Assembly (NCBI RefSeq): GCF_043641665.1 | Contig: NC_092198.1 | Span: 966,001-1,030,000, forward strand | Source: Enoplosus armatus | Taxonomy: Eukaryota; Chordata; Actinopteri; Centrarchiformes; Enoplosidae | Reading direction: 5' to 3' | Length of the DNA: 64,000 nt | Shown: positions 34,460-47,900 of the stretch, in pieces | Numbering within the stretch: position 1 is the stretch's first letter | How the letters are laid out: every line of letters begins with the position of its first letter | Notes under the pieces: model-generated | What the model saw: only the letters and a program-made list of their open reading frames with translations | The model's database searches: none | Told to the model about the DNA's origin: nothing | Position numbers and translations under genes: made by a program

Positions 34460-34545
34460 TCCAGAAGGATTTTGTGAGACTGGTGGGCGGACCTCGGACC
34501 CTGTAGGGGGGTCCAGGGGCATGCTCCCCCTCAAGAAAATGTTTA
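34460..34545 (+). repeat. Interspersed repeat fragment (GGGGTCCAGGGGCATGCTCCC)
   Basis: The phrase TAGGGGGGTCCAGGGGCATG followed by CTCCCCC is one I recognise from a dispersed fish repeat. Confidence 0.45.
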
Positions 34546-35146
34546 AATATTTTTAAAGTTAAATGCATCAATCTGTTGCACGATGAAGAGGCTAGAGCTA
34601 TGAAGACCTTTGTGCTCTACAGTGTGATCACAAACACGTTGGTTGTATAGATATGAAGAGTAAAAAAGTAGTGAAGAAACTTTAGTCCACCTGTTGTGTG
34701 GGGCCCCCCCCCCTCGGTCTCACCTGTACTCATAGAACCTGGAGTTACAGTAGTAACTTTCTGTAGCAACACACACTGCACCGTGCGTAACAACACACTG
34801 GAGCCCATGTGAGCCCCAGTGGCACCACACTGTCTCCGTGAGGGGATGAAGGCTGGCAACCAAATAAAGCCTCCTGCTGTGAGGAAGAGGAGACGAAGGT
34901 TACACACTGTAACCGTCCAGCGAGGAGCAGAGGAGGGAAACAAGGAAGGAGGGAGGGCGCATAAACCGATCAGCTGATGAAAACACGGGAGAAGACAAAG
35001 AAGCTAATGTGACAATAATTAGCTAAGCCAATTAGACATTGGCTGTATTCGGAACCGCCTACTACGTACTACTGACAAATGCAGTATGCAGTATGCAGTA
35101 CATACTTTTCATAGTACCACCCAGTATGAAACTGTCAAATCTATTT

Positions 35147-35195
35147 ATCAGAATCAGAAATACTTTATTGATCCCCAGGGGGGAAATTACACCTA
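35147..35195 (+). repeat. Interspersed repeat end (CAGAAATACTTTATTGATCCCC)
   Basis: TCAGAATCAGAAATACTTTA then TTGATCCCCAGGGGGGAAAT is a very abundant fish repeat end. A second copy is at 48643-48690. Confidence 0.7.
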
Positions 35196-36771
35196 TACAT
35201 ACATACATATATACATATATGTATGTTTGCATGCTACATGCTACATGCTACATGAAATCAGTACGTTCTGTAGGCAGCCGAGTGTCAGTGGACGTAAGAA
35301 ACGAGACTGACAACATGATTAACATTAACAGAGCAAACCTTTGATTGACGGCAGTAACGCTTTCCCTTTATATTGATAAACTTGTGCTAACTGCAGAGGA
35401 TACAGTAACGTTAGCTAACGTTGGCTAACCTCAAACCATGTCGCGTCCTCAGAATGGGAGTCTCGGATGCTGCAGATCTTTATGTTATTATGAAACTGAG
35501 GCCGGCCGCCACAGTCTAATTATGGACTCCATACATTCAGCTTCATTTAAGCTCAGGAAAAGACTCTGTTTACCCAAACGGCCTCTATGTGTAACCCGGC
35601 ACTCCCTCCCCCTCCGTCTCCCCCTCCGTCTCCCCTTCCTTCCGACCGCGCTTTATATTGACGATATATATACGGGTTTATGGGGTCTGATGTTTGGTCA
35701 ACCTCATCCCTCCTCCCTCCTCCCTTCATCCCTGTTTTATGAGAAGTGAGAAGACAGCTGGGTTTTCTGTTTGGAACTCTGAATTCAAAACAGAAAACTT
35801 AATGGAATGTGCTCGACCGCTGATGGTCGACTGCCTGGTTTTCATCAGCGCCTCACTTTTTTTCTCCTGCAGCAAACAAAACAAGTGAATCAGAGAGAGG
35901 AAAGGACGTGATGACGGGAGAGGAGAGAGGAGAGAGGACGAGGAGGTGATCTGAGGAGAAAAATGTTCTTGTTCCAGATTCTGTGATTCATGACATGCAG
36001 TGTGTCTTCTGGCCTGATGTCCACCTGCAGCCTCTTTGTTCCCTCTTTGTACACATCAGTACTGTATGCTAAAAAGACTAAATACTAAAAGATTTGTGTT
36101 TACATCAAACAGCATCAGTGCATTTATCAAATACACGACTTCCACTCTCATTAACAAACAGACTCATTCACAATCTGCACAGTGACTGAACAAGCAGTAA
36201 GTAAAGACTGGGTTCAGATCCTGCTGTCAGCCTGCAGACTGCAGCCTATTTGAGATGTAACAGTAGATTGTGTCCATTAGACTTGAACCTGCACTCCACT
36301 CTGTTTTCTTTTCCCTGCTCTCCATCAGAACTCAGTTTTCTCTGCCGGTCAGGTCAAGACGGGACTGTACCGCTTCAGGGAGGCTGCTGTTCATTTACTC
36401 CCCTGGATTTCTCGCGGTCCTCCTGATTCCCATCCTGCCACCAGGCCCTCCCTCTTTGAACCTTCAGTGGAAAAGCTTCAAGTTTAATCTCTGTGGCCAC
36501 GCTGGTGTTTATTTAAACTTTGTCTGTGTCAGTTTCAGGGAAGCTGATAAATGACACCTGTGCTTCTTTGAATTTGCCGGCTAAAGAACAGGGTTGATGT
36601 TCACTCTGACAGCGACGGAGCCGTCGAGCTCCCGATCTCAGAGTTCCCCTTCACAGACTGAGAAAGCATCTTATTAATATTCATTATGCTCAATTCACTT
36701 GATATAAAACAGGATGTATGTTGATTTATCTTGAGCACCGATCGTGTCCTGAGTCCTGACTCGAGAGATAC

Positions 36772-36786
36772 GGGGGGGGGGGGGGG
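36772..36786 (+). repeat. G15 homopolymer
   Basis: Fifteen consecutive G followed by TCAAG, as also seen after the G13 run at 29284. Confidence 0.9.
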
Positions 36787-37556
36787 TCAAGTGAGATGGA
36801 GGGAGGCGGTAATGAGCCGAGACTCCATTGTTCCTCAAATCCACCTCCAGAAGTATGTTATGAGTTCTGTTTCAGAATGCAGATATGATCGTGGAGCAGC
36901 TGTGTTACAGCTGTGTCCCAACACGACTGAGTCACATCATGTTTGTATGAGTCCAGAAGCTTTTTGGAATATTTCTGTTTTTCTTTCAGAGGAAAACAAC
37001 TTTAATACGATGTTAATATGTCAGCAACAGCACACGGATCGTGAAGTTCACCATGGTGGATATCAGTGACCCAAAGGAGCCAAAACCTGGTCATAAAACC
37101 ACAATCACAGTAACTTCTAATGTCGGACTTTTCCTCTGGCGGCGACAGATTCAGGCCTCTCAGACTGGGAAACTGTTTCAAAGCAGCAGCTGCAGCTTCC
37201 TGTCGATACACAGGTGTGTCGATCTGATAAAAAGACGTGTGTGAGGGTCGGCCAAGAGAATTAAAGTGTCCTGAAAGAGGAACTTCACACCAGGCCTCAC
37301 CCAGCAGTGATGTCACGGGGTCCAGGAGTACACCTGTACATCACTGCAGCAAGGTGAGACGTTCAACTACAGGACGTCACAACAAGGTCTTCAGGGGTTG
37401 AAGTTGCTTTTTAATGACAGTCGACCAAAAAAGTGCAAAACCAGGAATTAGCTGAGACCATGTAACTGTGACGGGTGTCAGGCAGCAGCAATTATTATTA
37501 TTATTATTAACAATAATACATAATCATTTACAGTGATTCATTGAAAAATGGAAGAC

Positions 37557-37880
37557 TTACAGGCAGGCGGGTTCAGGTACGGGTACAGGGTCAGGTTCTG
37601 GTTTGAACGACATGGTAACTGATGGTCTGGTGGGGAATGAAAGCAACAGGGCTGATCTCCAAACTGAGAGGCTGATGAGGGAATGAGATGCAGGTGAGGA
37701 GGTGGGCAGGGGGAGGGGGGGGCAGGCAGCTGCAGAGCAGATGAGGAAAGTGGGAACAGGTGTGAAGACGGGCGGGGCAGTCAGGTGATGGGGGACGGAG
37801 GGAATGTCCGAGGGCATCTGGTGGATGGATGGAGAATGGCGTGACGGGGCCTGGTGGACCAGCCAGTCAGCAGGTCAACA
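37557..37880 (-). repeat. Pyrimidine-rich repeat-like segment
   Basis: On the minus strand, a long C/T-rich stretch, then CTCATTCCCTCATCAGCCTC and an ORF rich in Pro-Glu/Val repeats that stops at a GTAAGT. The phrases resemble LTR-like fish repeats, similar in style to 45530-46075. An unrecognised first exon is the alternative. Confidence 0.3.
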
Positions 37881-38439
37881 GCAGTGCACTCTTCTGTCTG
37901 TCAGTCAACGTCGCTGGTTTTATTTATTGATATTGGTTTGGTGATAGATGAGGCAGTTTCACTGTCATTGTTGCCAAACCGCAGTAATCTGGTGAAACAG
38001 CTCGTCTGTCACGTCTGACAGCCTGAACCAAATGAATAAATCATGACAGAGGAGCTGCTCGGGCAAACAACCACGTTATCTGTTTTTAGTGCTTAGTCAT
38101 ATCAAATACTGTAATTATATGGCACCGTGTCAAAGTGCTGATTCATTTTAAGTTCTTGTTTTTGATGAAAATGTCAGTAAAGCCTTTTGTGTTTGAGGTA
38201 TTATTTATAAGCATTTATATCTGATTATATTAATGTAATAAATCCAATTACAAGAAGAAGAAATGCTGTGTAAACTGTTGTATTGTTAAAATCACATTTA
38301 GTTTCTTTCTGAAACCAAAACTTTCAAATCAGAAGTCTGAAACGTTGTTACTTGAGAGTCAGGAGAGGTTATCAAAGCCTGACTAAATCTGATTCTTGGA
38401 CCCACGCTGAGGCGATGAAGTGTAGACCTCTTTTCTTTA

Positions 38440-38482
38440 AAGGGCCCCGGTCCAGCTCAGGACCCCGGTCCAGCTCAGGACC
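38440..38482 (+). repeat. 19-bp tandem duplication
   Basis: CCCCGGTCCAGCTCAGGAC is present twice in tandem. Confidence 0.85.
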
Positions 38483-38642
38483 TCCTGATAATCCTCCTTC
38501 ATCGTCCAGCAGCACGTCTGCTCAGATCAACTCCTCAGCTTCCAAACCACAGACTTCATCCAGAAACAACGGCATTAAAATTTAAATTCCGGAGTCAAGA
38601 GAGTGAAACCAACGAAACCACAGCAATCTCTGGTTTGTCGTA

Positions 38643-38669
<27 letters not shown>
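38643..38669 (+). repeat. (GT)n microsatellite
   Basis: An uninterrupted GT run of about 13 units. Confidence 0.95.
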
Positions 38670-38673
<4 letters not shown>

Positions 38674-39459
38674 CTGAATGTATGTGTCTGTAAAACCACC
38701 ATCTCCATACACTGTGTGATAGATGATCTGGAAGCTCTGACTCTGGGGTGTTTAGGGGATCAGCTCCCTCACCACATGCTTTTAAGGATAAATCCCAGTG
38801 TTGTGATTGGCTAATGAAGTGAAGATGATATGGTGTTGAGGCAGAAGGAAAGGTGAGGAAACCACAGCTGGCTCCATCCTGGAGGTCAAACGGAGGATGT
38901 GTAACAACCAGGGAATACAAAGATGAACTGTGGTGTAAATACGAATCTTTGAGGCTTTTCAGAATAAAAGCCTGAGCCTTGCATTCCCGGAAGCAATCCT
39001 AGAGGTGTGTTTACACTGAATGCAAAGTTTAGAAACGGCACAACAGCAGACAAAGTCAAAGTGGCCGGGACAATGAAAGTTATTTATGTTAAATATCTGA
39101 CTCCAAGTTGTAGATCCTGGAGAGTTCTGAGATCTAATCTAAGTCTACGCTCTCACATACACGGTCAGTAAATGCCTTTTTAATGTCACTTTAGTTTGTC
39201 CATTGACTGTTTGTGGTGAATAAACACCACATTTCAACAACTTTATTACACTTCATAGGCTCTGACTTGGCCACAGTTTGAGATGAAGGACCAGCGGGAC
39301 GAACGTCTGCTCAGAAGCTTTAACGCTTCATTTCATTGGCTGAGAGTTGAAGACTAGTGAAACATTTAGTGCAGTACACACTGTGGGTCACTGTCCTATT
39401 ACCCAGAGTCACTGTAGGTCAGCTCTGCAGAAAAGCAGCAGTGTGAGGCTGTACTTAGC

Positions 39460-39725
39460 TAAATGCTAACATACTCACATTGACAGTGCTAACATGCTAA
39501 TGCTAAGCAGGTGTAATGTTTTCAAGGATCGCAATCTTAGTTTAGTATATTGGCATGCTAACATTTGCTAATTGGCATTAAACACAAATGTACATGTCAA
39601 CCTCATGGTGGCGCTAATGGAAAAGTCAGAAGGTGTCCAAAGTCAGTAAGAGGCGTCCTCTGGGGAACGTGAATGTCTGTATTCAATTTCATGGCAGTCC
39701 GTCCAATAGTTATGAGACATAGTTA
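39460..39725 (+). repeat. Sense copy of the GGTGGCGCTA interspersed repeat
   Basis: Contains the AGTGCTAACATGCTAATGCT and TAGTATATTGGCATGCTAAC block followed by CTCATGGTGGCGCTAATGG and CATGGCAGTCCGTCCAATAG. This is the typical order of the family. Confidence 0.75.
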
Positions 39726-39729
39726 ATAT

Positions 39730-42700
39730 TTCAGAACGCCATCACTAGAGTCACGCCACTGCTCTGTGATTGGCTGTGATTGGATACTGAAATGCACCTT
39801 GGGAGTCGTAGTTGACTTCTCTCCGTCAGTGTACTGATTCCACCAGGAGAGTTTCCCGTCTGAACCGGACATCCAGAACTGTAATCTGCCCAGTAAATGG
39901 ACTGTCGGTTGGCGGTCTGTAGGAGGCCATATCTGAGCGTATACACAGTGTCTTTGTATTGGCAGGTAACAAGGCAGCAATCACCATTAAAAAGAAATAG
40001 ATAAATAACTCTTCCTCCTTAACTCCTCTCTGTAAAACTGTGAGAATAAAGCTTGAATCAACTCCTGTGAACACTTGTGATGCCCTTTAATGTTGAAATG
40101 CCGAAGTGAGCTTCCAGGTAATAAAATCACAGACAAACCATAAAACAACAACATCGCCTGGTGCAGAAAAGTGTTTACAGAATATAATAATTATAATAAT
40201 ACAACAATACAACAATACAAGCCAACATCAATGACAATCCTCTTCAGAACACACCTGCGTTTGGTGCAATACTCAACTAGACGTAGTTCAGAGTTACTGG
40301 AGAAATATTTAAATTAACTGGAACTGTACATACTGCAGGCCACAGACTGAAAGACTGAAAGATGTTTGTTGGGTTAGAAAACATTTCATTCCACATGATG
40401 GAAATCATGCTGACCGTTTTATAAATACACCCTTGTGATTTCTGACAGCTTGTGCAGCCGCTGGGCTCTTAGCAATGCAGCGCCGTCACTGTGTTTGACC
40501 TCCACAACATACGCATTCACTTTCTGACCAAAAACAGACCGCAGCGGCCGTAATGTTCCACCGAGCTGCCAAAGAGAAACTATTCGATCTCACGATTCTA
40601 TAGATGCTGACGTGTTGGACATGTTTCACTTCTTACCAAAAGCCAGAAATGTTTAAATGGACATTGACTGTATATTGTATATATGGGTGTCACTATTTTT
40701 GTTTGAAAATGAATTAAAGTTGATTCAACCACATGATGATTAATGTTGAACTCTGTGAACAGTATGTGTGATGAAAATAATCTCCAGGTCCACTTACTGG
40801 CTTTTTCTGAGCTGTTCAACCAGTAAGTGGAGTCACTCGAGCACGCTGTGATTTAACCTTTGCTTATTTTATTACGTATTTAGAGGGACTCTGGTGCTTT
40901 ATCAGCAGCTCATGTGCGTTTGCTCTCCATTTTTCTCGACACTTGTTGCTGCAGGACGGCAGGAAACATCAATCAGTTTTAAGGATAAGGTGATATTCTA
41001 TATTTTTCTCCTTGTCAACAAATTCAGAGTCAAACCAGCAGTGAATGTATGTACAAGTAGCAAGTATTGTGTGAGTATCACAGCCTGATATATCTTCTTC
41101 CTCTGTGCCATCACAGAACGATTAAAACACATCACTGAGCCACACGGTTGCACTGGGTGCCATCTTCCTTTGCCTCCACCTTTTTAAAATGTATTTTTCA
41201 GTGGAAGTCGATGATGAAACAAGAAAAATTACGCCTATATAAAACATAGGTTTGGTCCATAGATGATCTAAAAAACATTTTCAAATTGGAATAAATGAGT
41301 TTAATTTTGTGACCCCGGATGGCTAATTTCCCTTTCAGTCGGCCATCTGTTTTGATGCGTTCCCTTTGTAGTCTAAACTGTTTTATATTGAAATGAAACA
41401 TTTAAAACAGGTCCAACAATAAAAATGGAAGCACGTGACAGAAGACTCATAAGAAATGATCCAAATGAAAACAGTCCATTTAATTTAGGGTGTTAATCTT
41501 CTGTTGCCCTTCTTTTAGTACTTTATATTTAGCATGTTTTAGAGCCAAGAGAGCAAACAGCAACTTTGTTTTCCACCCTCAGGCTGAACTCAGGCCAGTG
41601 ACTGAACCACCCAGCTATGCCTCTGGAGTTTTCAAAGGGACTTCATTTCCTCTCTCGCAGTCTCTGGGGTTTGTTTCTCAGGGCTGAATCACACATTTTT
41701 CTTCCACTCTGGGGAAAAGAAAAGACAAATGTAGGCCACGGTGACTGACAGTCGGTACAATGCGTGCTTCACAATCAACACTGTTGGCTGCATGTGAACA
41801 ATGGAAGTCTGGTTAGCCAACAGTTGACGAGTCGTGTCTGAATGTCTTAAAGATTTCAGACAGGTCTCTGTGTTTCACCGCTCAGTACGGATGATTGGTG
41901 GTTAAACAGAGATTCAACTAATTTAACAGAGGCTGAGATCAGCAGAAACTGTACATCCAGAAAATAAATAAAAGTACACCACACAGTAAACATGTCAGTT
42001 TGCTCAAAAGCTGACAAGAAAAGAATCAGGAAACATGTTGACAACAATGACACAAACAAAAAATGCATCGTCTTCTCCAGAAATTCACTAAATACCTTAA
42101 AATCACGTTGCATAGCATGGATGCTGTGTTTCTCTTCTTTCCACTGGACTGATTCTCTAAACATTTTGGACAAAATAAGTGTGACGAATAGCCACCATAA
42201 AATGATTAGTTAATCCTTAATTCAAGGTAAACTGGAGGATGACGCATGAAAAGTCCGAACAGTACATTAGCAAGATATATTTGTTTTTTATCATTTATCA
42301 AAAACAATTCATTTTTTTGCACAGAAATGTACATTTTCAGTTTGTGCACCATTTCTAAACACTGATGCCACATCACACGTGTCATAATCAAATATTACTG
42401 AGTGCAATAGTTTTTGGTCTTTTAAAAAATGAATAGCAGGTTATGTCCTTTTGTGTTAAAAGTCTTATGTTGATTGTCTATAATAATGTGTAATTATGTA
42501 CTTTAAGTAGTTAATTCCTAATAATTCCCCTGGACATTTTCTGGAAAGAACTATGTCATTTGGTCGGCTACTAATTATAAGTGAAAAACTAACTCTAACC
42601 CACACTGTGAGGTAGAATTAATGAATTCTACCTGATGAAGGTCTGACGGGTTTTTGATGCTGCACACCTGTCAATAAGACTTCCTGGTGTGGAAGAACTT

Positions 42701-43975
42701 TGTCGTAATTTTACTAAGTATAGGTAAAGTAGAGACAGTGTTGGTACACTGCCAATAAATCCATTTTAATTATATGTTAAACAAGTGGAACGAGTCCTTT
42801 AGTCAGTGCACAGCAGGTCAGCTGAACGTATGAAAAATAACATTTTCAGAAATAAATTAATGGTAAATACGTTTTAGTTGGGTTTAAATTGAGCTTTTTT
42901 AACTTTTACAAGTAACTAAATAAAGACAACAGTCTCAGAACTTTGACTGTACTTTCCCTATAATTGGTACCAAATTACAAGTAGTTTCTAAGAAATCTTA
43001 TTTGGAAATTATTAGGAAAATATTCCATATACCAAACTGAAGCTAAATTAAAGGTTTTTAATGAGGCTGTGCAACAAACAGCCAAGCAATTCTTAAAAAC
43101 CATAACTTTTTCATCCAAACGAATTCCAAACAGAACCCTAAAATGATTCTTTTCTATTCATTTGATTCTATGATTGACTTGTTTCTCACCGAGGGGAAAA
43201 GGGCAGTACACTGTGTGCCTACACAGCATGGAAAGTTTGGGTTTGTATGTATAGTCCTGGGGACAATTCCAGGACCCCGTGAAGGCATAAACAAAAGCAA
43301 CCATAAGGACACATTACAACACTATAGAATAAGGCACATAGAATAGACAGATCATCAATATTTACATAGGATATGGCTCCACACACACATGCACAAACAG
43401 CCAGTTTAAACAATCACAGTATTAAAAAAACACTTGAACAAAACAGCCTACGTTTTTCTACCAGAACTTTTGTTCCTCTTCTCTACCTTCCCGCCTTGTC
43501 TTTATCCTTTCCTCTCTCCTCTGCTCCCTTTCATTTCCTCTTAGTTCAACAGTTTGGCAGCCAAGTCAGCCGATTCTGCAATTTGATATGATACAGTAGA
43601 ATCGCACCAACGTTCTCTGACCACCCCGTAGCTCTTAGACACCCCTAATTATCCAGGAGACCCCGGGATTTAAAACCAGAATGTGCACCTTTTATCCATG
43701 ATTATCTTAACTCGGTCTGTTGGAGCAGGTCCACAGGCTGCCTTTTGAACATTTTGCATGAAAAGGCAGATTTTTCTTGATTAGCAGGCACTTTCATACG
43801 TCGCATAGACAGTGCATTAAGATGGTGGCTCTGGTATAAATCATCAGTTTTTGCTAATCAGTCCAATTAAAATTACAGTTAAAACTGGGGCTCCCAAAAC
43901 AGCTATGTCTGCAAACAATGTACATGATGAAAAACAATTAAACACATTACAATGAAAAGCACAACAGGGATTCTG
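39730..43975. other. Intergenic, no gene recognised
   Basis: AT-rich sequence with short ORFs only. Some of it may be distal 3'UTR of the adgrg6 homologue, since no poly(A) signal could be assigned with confidence. Confidence 0.45.
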
Positions 43976-43979
43976 ATTC

Positions 43980-44740
43980 AATGCTCCAGAGGCAAGGGAG
44001 GATGGCGGGAAGAATCCAGGCATTCTAGATGACCGGAGAGACAGTGGAGAGAAAAACAGACGTTCTAGAACACTTTCTATGACCAGAAAGGTTCTCGAAA
44101 GCCTGGTTCAAGAATGTTGAAGGGGCTTCTGTAATGGCCCTTAGAATTCTAAAAACCCTCCTTTCTGGAAGAGGCTAGCAAAGAGTTCTAGAATGCTTGG
44201 AGCAGTTCCAAAACATGTAGGATTCTAGAATGTTGGTATTTGCCCTTGGAATTCTAGAACTCTCGTTTGTGGCTGAAATTGGGAAAGAATTCTAGAATGC
44301 TTGGAGCAGTTCCAGGAACAGAGGATTCTAAACTGGAGGGGCTTCTGTAATGGCCCTTAGAATTCTAAACCCCCTCCTTTCTGGCAGAGAAGTAGAATGT
44401 TGGACAGGCTTTGGTAATTCTAGAACTCTCCATTGTGGCTGAGGCTGTCAGAGAGTTCTAGAGTGTTAAAAGTAATTCCAGAACTCGAAAGGTTCTAGAA
44501 TTTTGGGCGGTAGTTCCAGAACAAAAGCGAAGCATTAAATAACATCGTAGACATTTCCAGAACATTGAGGCAGGTTCCAGTGTTGCCTTTCATATTGGAA
44601 CCTTTAACAGAGGCCTCCTCTGTCACTGAAGCTGCCAGGACGATGATGTCACAACTTTTTCTAGAACAAATTGGGCAGTTCCAAATCACAAGGGGAGGCT
44701 CCAGAAGGTCTGCCCTAGAACACTGAAGAAAGTTCTAGAA
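43980..44740 (-). repeat. Degenerate repeat with nine TTCTAGAA palindromes, probable adgrg6 3'UTR
   Basis: TTCTAGAA starts at 44063, 44186, 44223, 44252, 44290, 44418, 44493, 44659 and 44733, the last overlapping the stop codon. Larger phrases also recur: GCTTCTGTAATGGCCCTTAG near 44128 and 44342, and TCTAGAATGCTTGGAGCAGT near 44187 and 44291. It lies immediately downstream of the coding end in transcript direction. Confidence 0.85.
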
Positions 44741-44946
44741 CCTGGTACTGTGGGCAAAGCTGTCAGACATGATGATGTTCTTATAGAAGTTGTCGGAGCG
44801 CGTGGAGCAGTAACCTTTCACCTTGTCAATCATCTGGCTGACAGGGAGGATGGAGGACGAGGAGGATGAGGAGTTGGGCTCCACCTCTGAGGAGGAAGGG
44901 GATGAGGAGACGCACTTGGGGCTGGTCTGGTTGGAGTAACATTTAT
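44735..44946 (-). CDS. adgrg6: adgrg6 last exon: C-terminus and stop
   Basis: [13 protein letters not shown], a serine-rich run, then [19 protein letters not shown] and [15 protein letters not shown] at 44735-44737. The C-terminal block is the ADGRG6 signature that separates it from ADGRG2. It is 10.4 kb from the previous exon; no intermediate exon was found. Confidence 0.94.
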
Positions 44947-47900
44947 CTGCATCCAGAGAGCAAAGAAAGGCAGGGATACACAGGATTATGACTTGATTAT
45001 CATCATCAATCATTCATCTAATTCTGTTTAGGCTGTCCCTCATGGTGAAAAGTTGCTGTCAAACAAACCATGTCAACACTTATCATTTAACATTCAAGTA
45101 TTAGTGTTACTACAAGGTCACCATCCCAGTATTTCAGCTTTAACTGAGGTGGTATGTTTTAAGACCCACTTTATACATTAACATATAGGAGAGGAATTCA
45201 TCATTATTTCACAGCACAAAGAGTATATGCCGTATATTGGTACAGATGTGCAACAATATCTAGTAGCACCCATTTAAAACTAAACAATCCAATGTAACAT
45301 TCATGATGGCCATCTTCAAAATGTGTCATTGGTGAAAACAAAAAAGGGCTTTCATGGTCCTTATGAAACTCCAAATACACACAAGATCATATACGTTGAC
45401 TTGAAATAAACATTTTGTTTCCAAGATACCTGTGTTCATGTGAAGACTGATGGGTATCTTAATTTTAACTTTAACCACCACTTACAACATGAAAGAAAAC
45501 CAATGACCAGTGAGGAGGAGGATCGAGTTTGTCACAGTCTGGTTCTCTGTCCCTTCCTCCAGCTGCATTCCTACTTCCTTAGACTCACAAATGACCATTC
45601 TCATTCCATCCACCGAATGCCCTCAGAGTCTCCTCTATTCATTCCAGATCCTGCCACTCCCATCTCTCCTGCAATCACCTCATTCCCCTCACCCGAGTTT
45701 CCCTGCCCACTCTCCATGTGCCCTAATCAGCCGCTCACCATTGATACCGCTTTATTTCCTTTGTTCCTGGTCAGATTGTTATGTTATGTTTCCATGTGCT
45801 TCATACTTTGGCTCGCTTCTGTTTAACAAGTTTACCTGAGATCTGTACCTGGATCCTGTTTCTGCCTGTCTGACCTGTGAGTTTTGAGCTTTTGCCAGTT
45901 GTTGGACTGCTCCTTATTGGATTTCGTTGCCTGTTTTTGATTGCTTCTCTGGTTTTGACCCTTGCCTGCCTCGTAATCCCATAAGATTTTGTACATTTTA
46001 TGCAATAAATCAACTGCACCAGATCTGTCTAAGCTGCCTGCATTTGGGTCCTTCCTCTGTATTCCTGATACCATGCTTGCACAACTGTGACAGAGAGGGA
46101 GGTGCAGAATGTGTAGGGGGAACTCCGAGCCAATGGTTACAAGGAGAGGATGAAGAGAATCCCACCACGATTCAAGACCGAAGAGACTCTGCTACCTCAA
46201 CAGGGACCACCAGTGAGATTCCCTTATGGAACATCTAGCTGGAGTCTTCAAGTCACAGGGAGTCAGTACTTAACACCAACCATTCAACAGCCTAAGATCT
46301 GTGCTGTTACAGACCCCCCTGGACAAAAGTATTGCAGTGGTGACTGAATGAACACCAGAAATCAGCTATCTGTGAACATCAGACCAAAACAGGTCACGGC
46401 ATCGTCTGGGAAGAGGTCAAAAGTAATTGAGCAGGGGTCAGTGGACAGTCAAAGCAAATGAATGAAAATACACCACTTGATGAGGTACAATTAATATGCA
46501 ATGCATTCTCCATGGGAGAAAAACAGGCTTAACGGGTGCAAAGCGGTTTTTGCTGACCTTCTCTATTGAGTCGCAATTTCCTTTTATTTATTTATTTATA
46601 TATATATATCTATATATATATATAGATATATATATATAAAAATATATATGGTCACAATGAAGTGTTAACCTCCGACTTTAAGCTTGCCACACAATCTGGT
46701 TGTCTTTCTGTGTTTTTTCTCTCTCTTCCAAATAGGGTTGGTTGGGTTGGCGTTCTTCCTTCCCAGGGCCTTGCAATTATAAAGCGTTTCAGAGCCAACG
46801 GATAATACAACCAGGCAGAGTGAAGCCACGCTAGGTCATCTCAAGATTCACAACAGGAGCCTCATTTATAAAGGCATATTTGGATTTCATTTTCCACTTG
46901 ATCCCGAGATCACTTTTCAAACTGCGTGCATACCTTATGTAGAAAGACAACTGCGAATAGTGGTATGTTTGGATATCATTATGCTGCGATGTTCTTTGGA
47001 TCTTGAATGCTCTCAGCTATTCATGTTATGGGTTTAGCTGGAGATATGTTTTGGTTAAACTTCAGAGAAAAGAATTGGAAGCATAAGGAAAGATGGGTGG
47101 TACATAATTAAGATGGAGTGTCTGAGGTATGAGCTTCATGGTTGGCTTCATTGTTCTATTGAGTCTGGCAATGAAAATATTAACGCAAACATTGATACAA
47201 AGATAGATAATATTAGCTTTAATTTGCACTGCATTGTACAACAGTATAAGTCCAACAAGTTCAAACTTATGGAATTGGATTTACGGATATATTATTAAAC
47301 TGGACTTCCTGGATTGTATTTCATCGTCTCACTGAGAAGGAGCAAACTAGAACAGCATGGTTCTTAGATGGGTGCTCTAACAATTGCAACCCAACACCAA
47401 TGTATTTCTAGAACCACTGCTACTAATATAAGGACACATGGACGTTGATTAATTTATGGAAAGTGTCCTCATAGAACCTTTTGGGGTTTCCTTTTGTCTA
47501 CAATATTCAGCGTCCCTGAGGACTTTTCAGAACTTTCTTACATTTAATGATTGATTCTGGCTCTTTACAGGTGTTGCAGCTGTGAACTAAGCTCAGGTTT
47601 GCAACAGTCATTTTGTCTACTTGATTAAAATGACATTACTATACATTTTGGATGACAAGTTTCTGTGATGTGATTTGGACCAACACTAACAGAGTTTTAC
47701 TTCTTGGAATTTCCTCATGGAAACTAAGCCAACGCATTTTAGGAAAACTTATATAATTTGGGCCAATTCAAGCACATACTGACGGCGTGCTGGTCCTCTG
47801 GTACCATGAAAAAGTTGAGACTTTGTAAAGCAGGCAATAACTTAGCTTGCCTCTGAATCATGCTGTTCAGCCAAAGTCTTTCTTGGCATGAAAAGCCAGC

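Noticed and set aside
37557..37817. Possible first exon ending at a GTAAGT, with Pro-Glu repeats
   Set aside because: The upstream sequence is C/T-rich and repeat-like, and no downstream partner exon was found on the minus strand.
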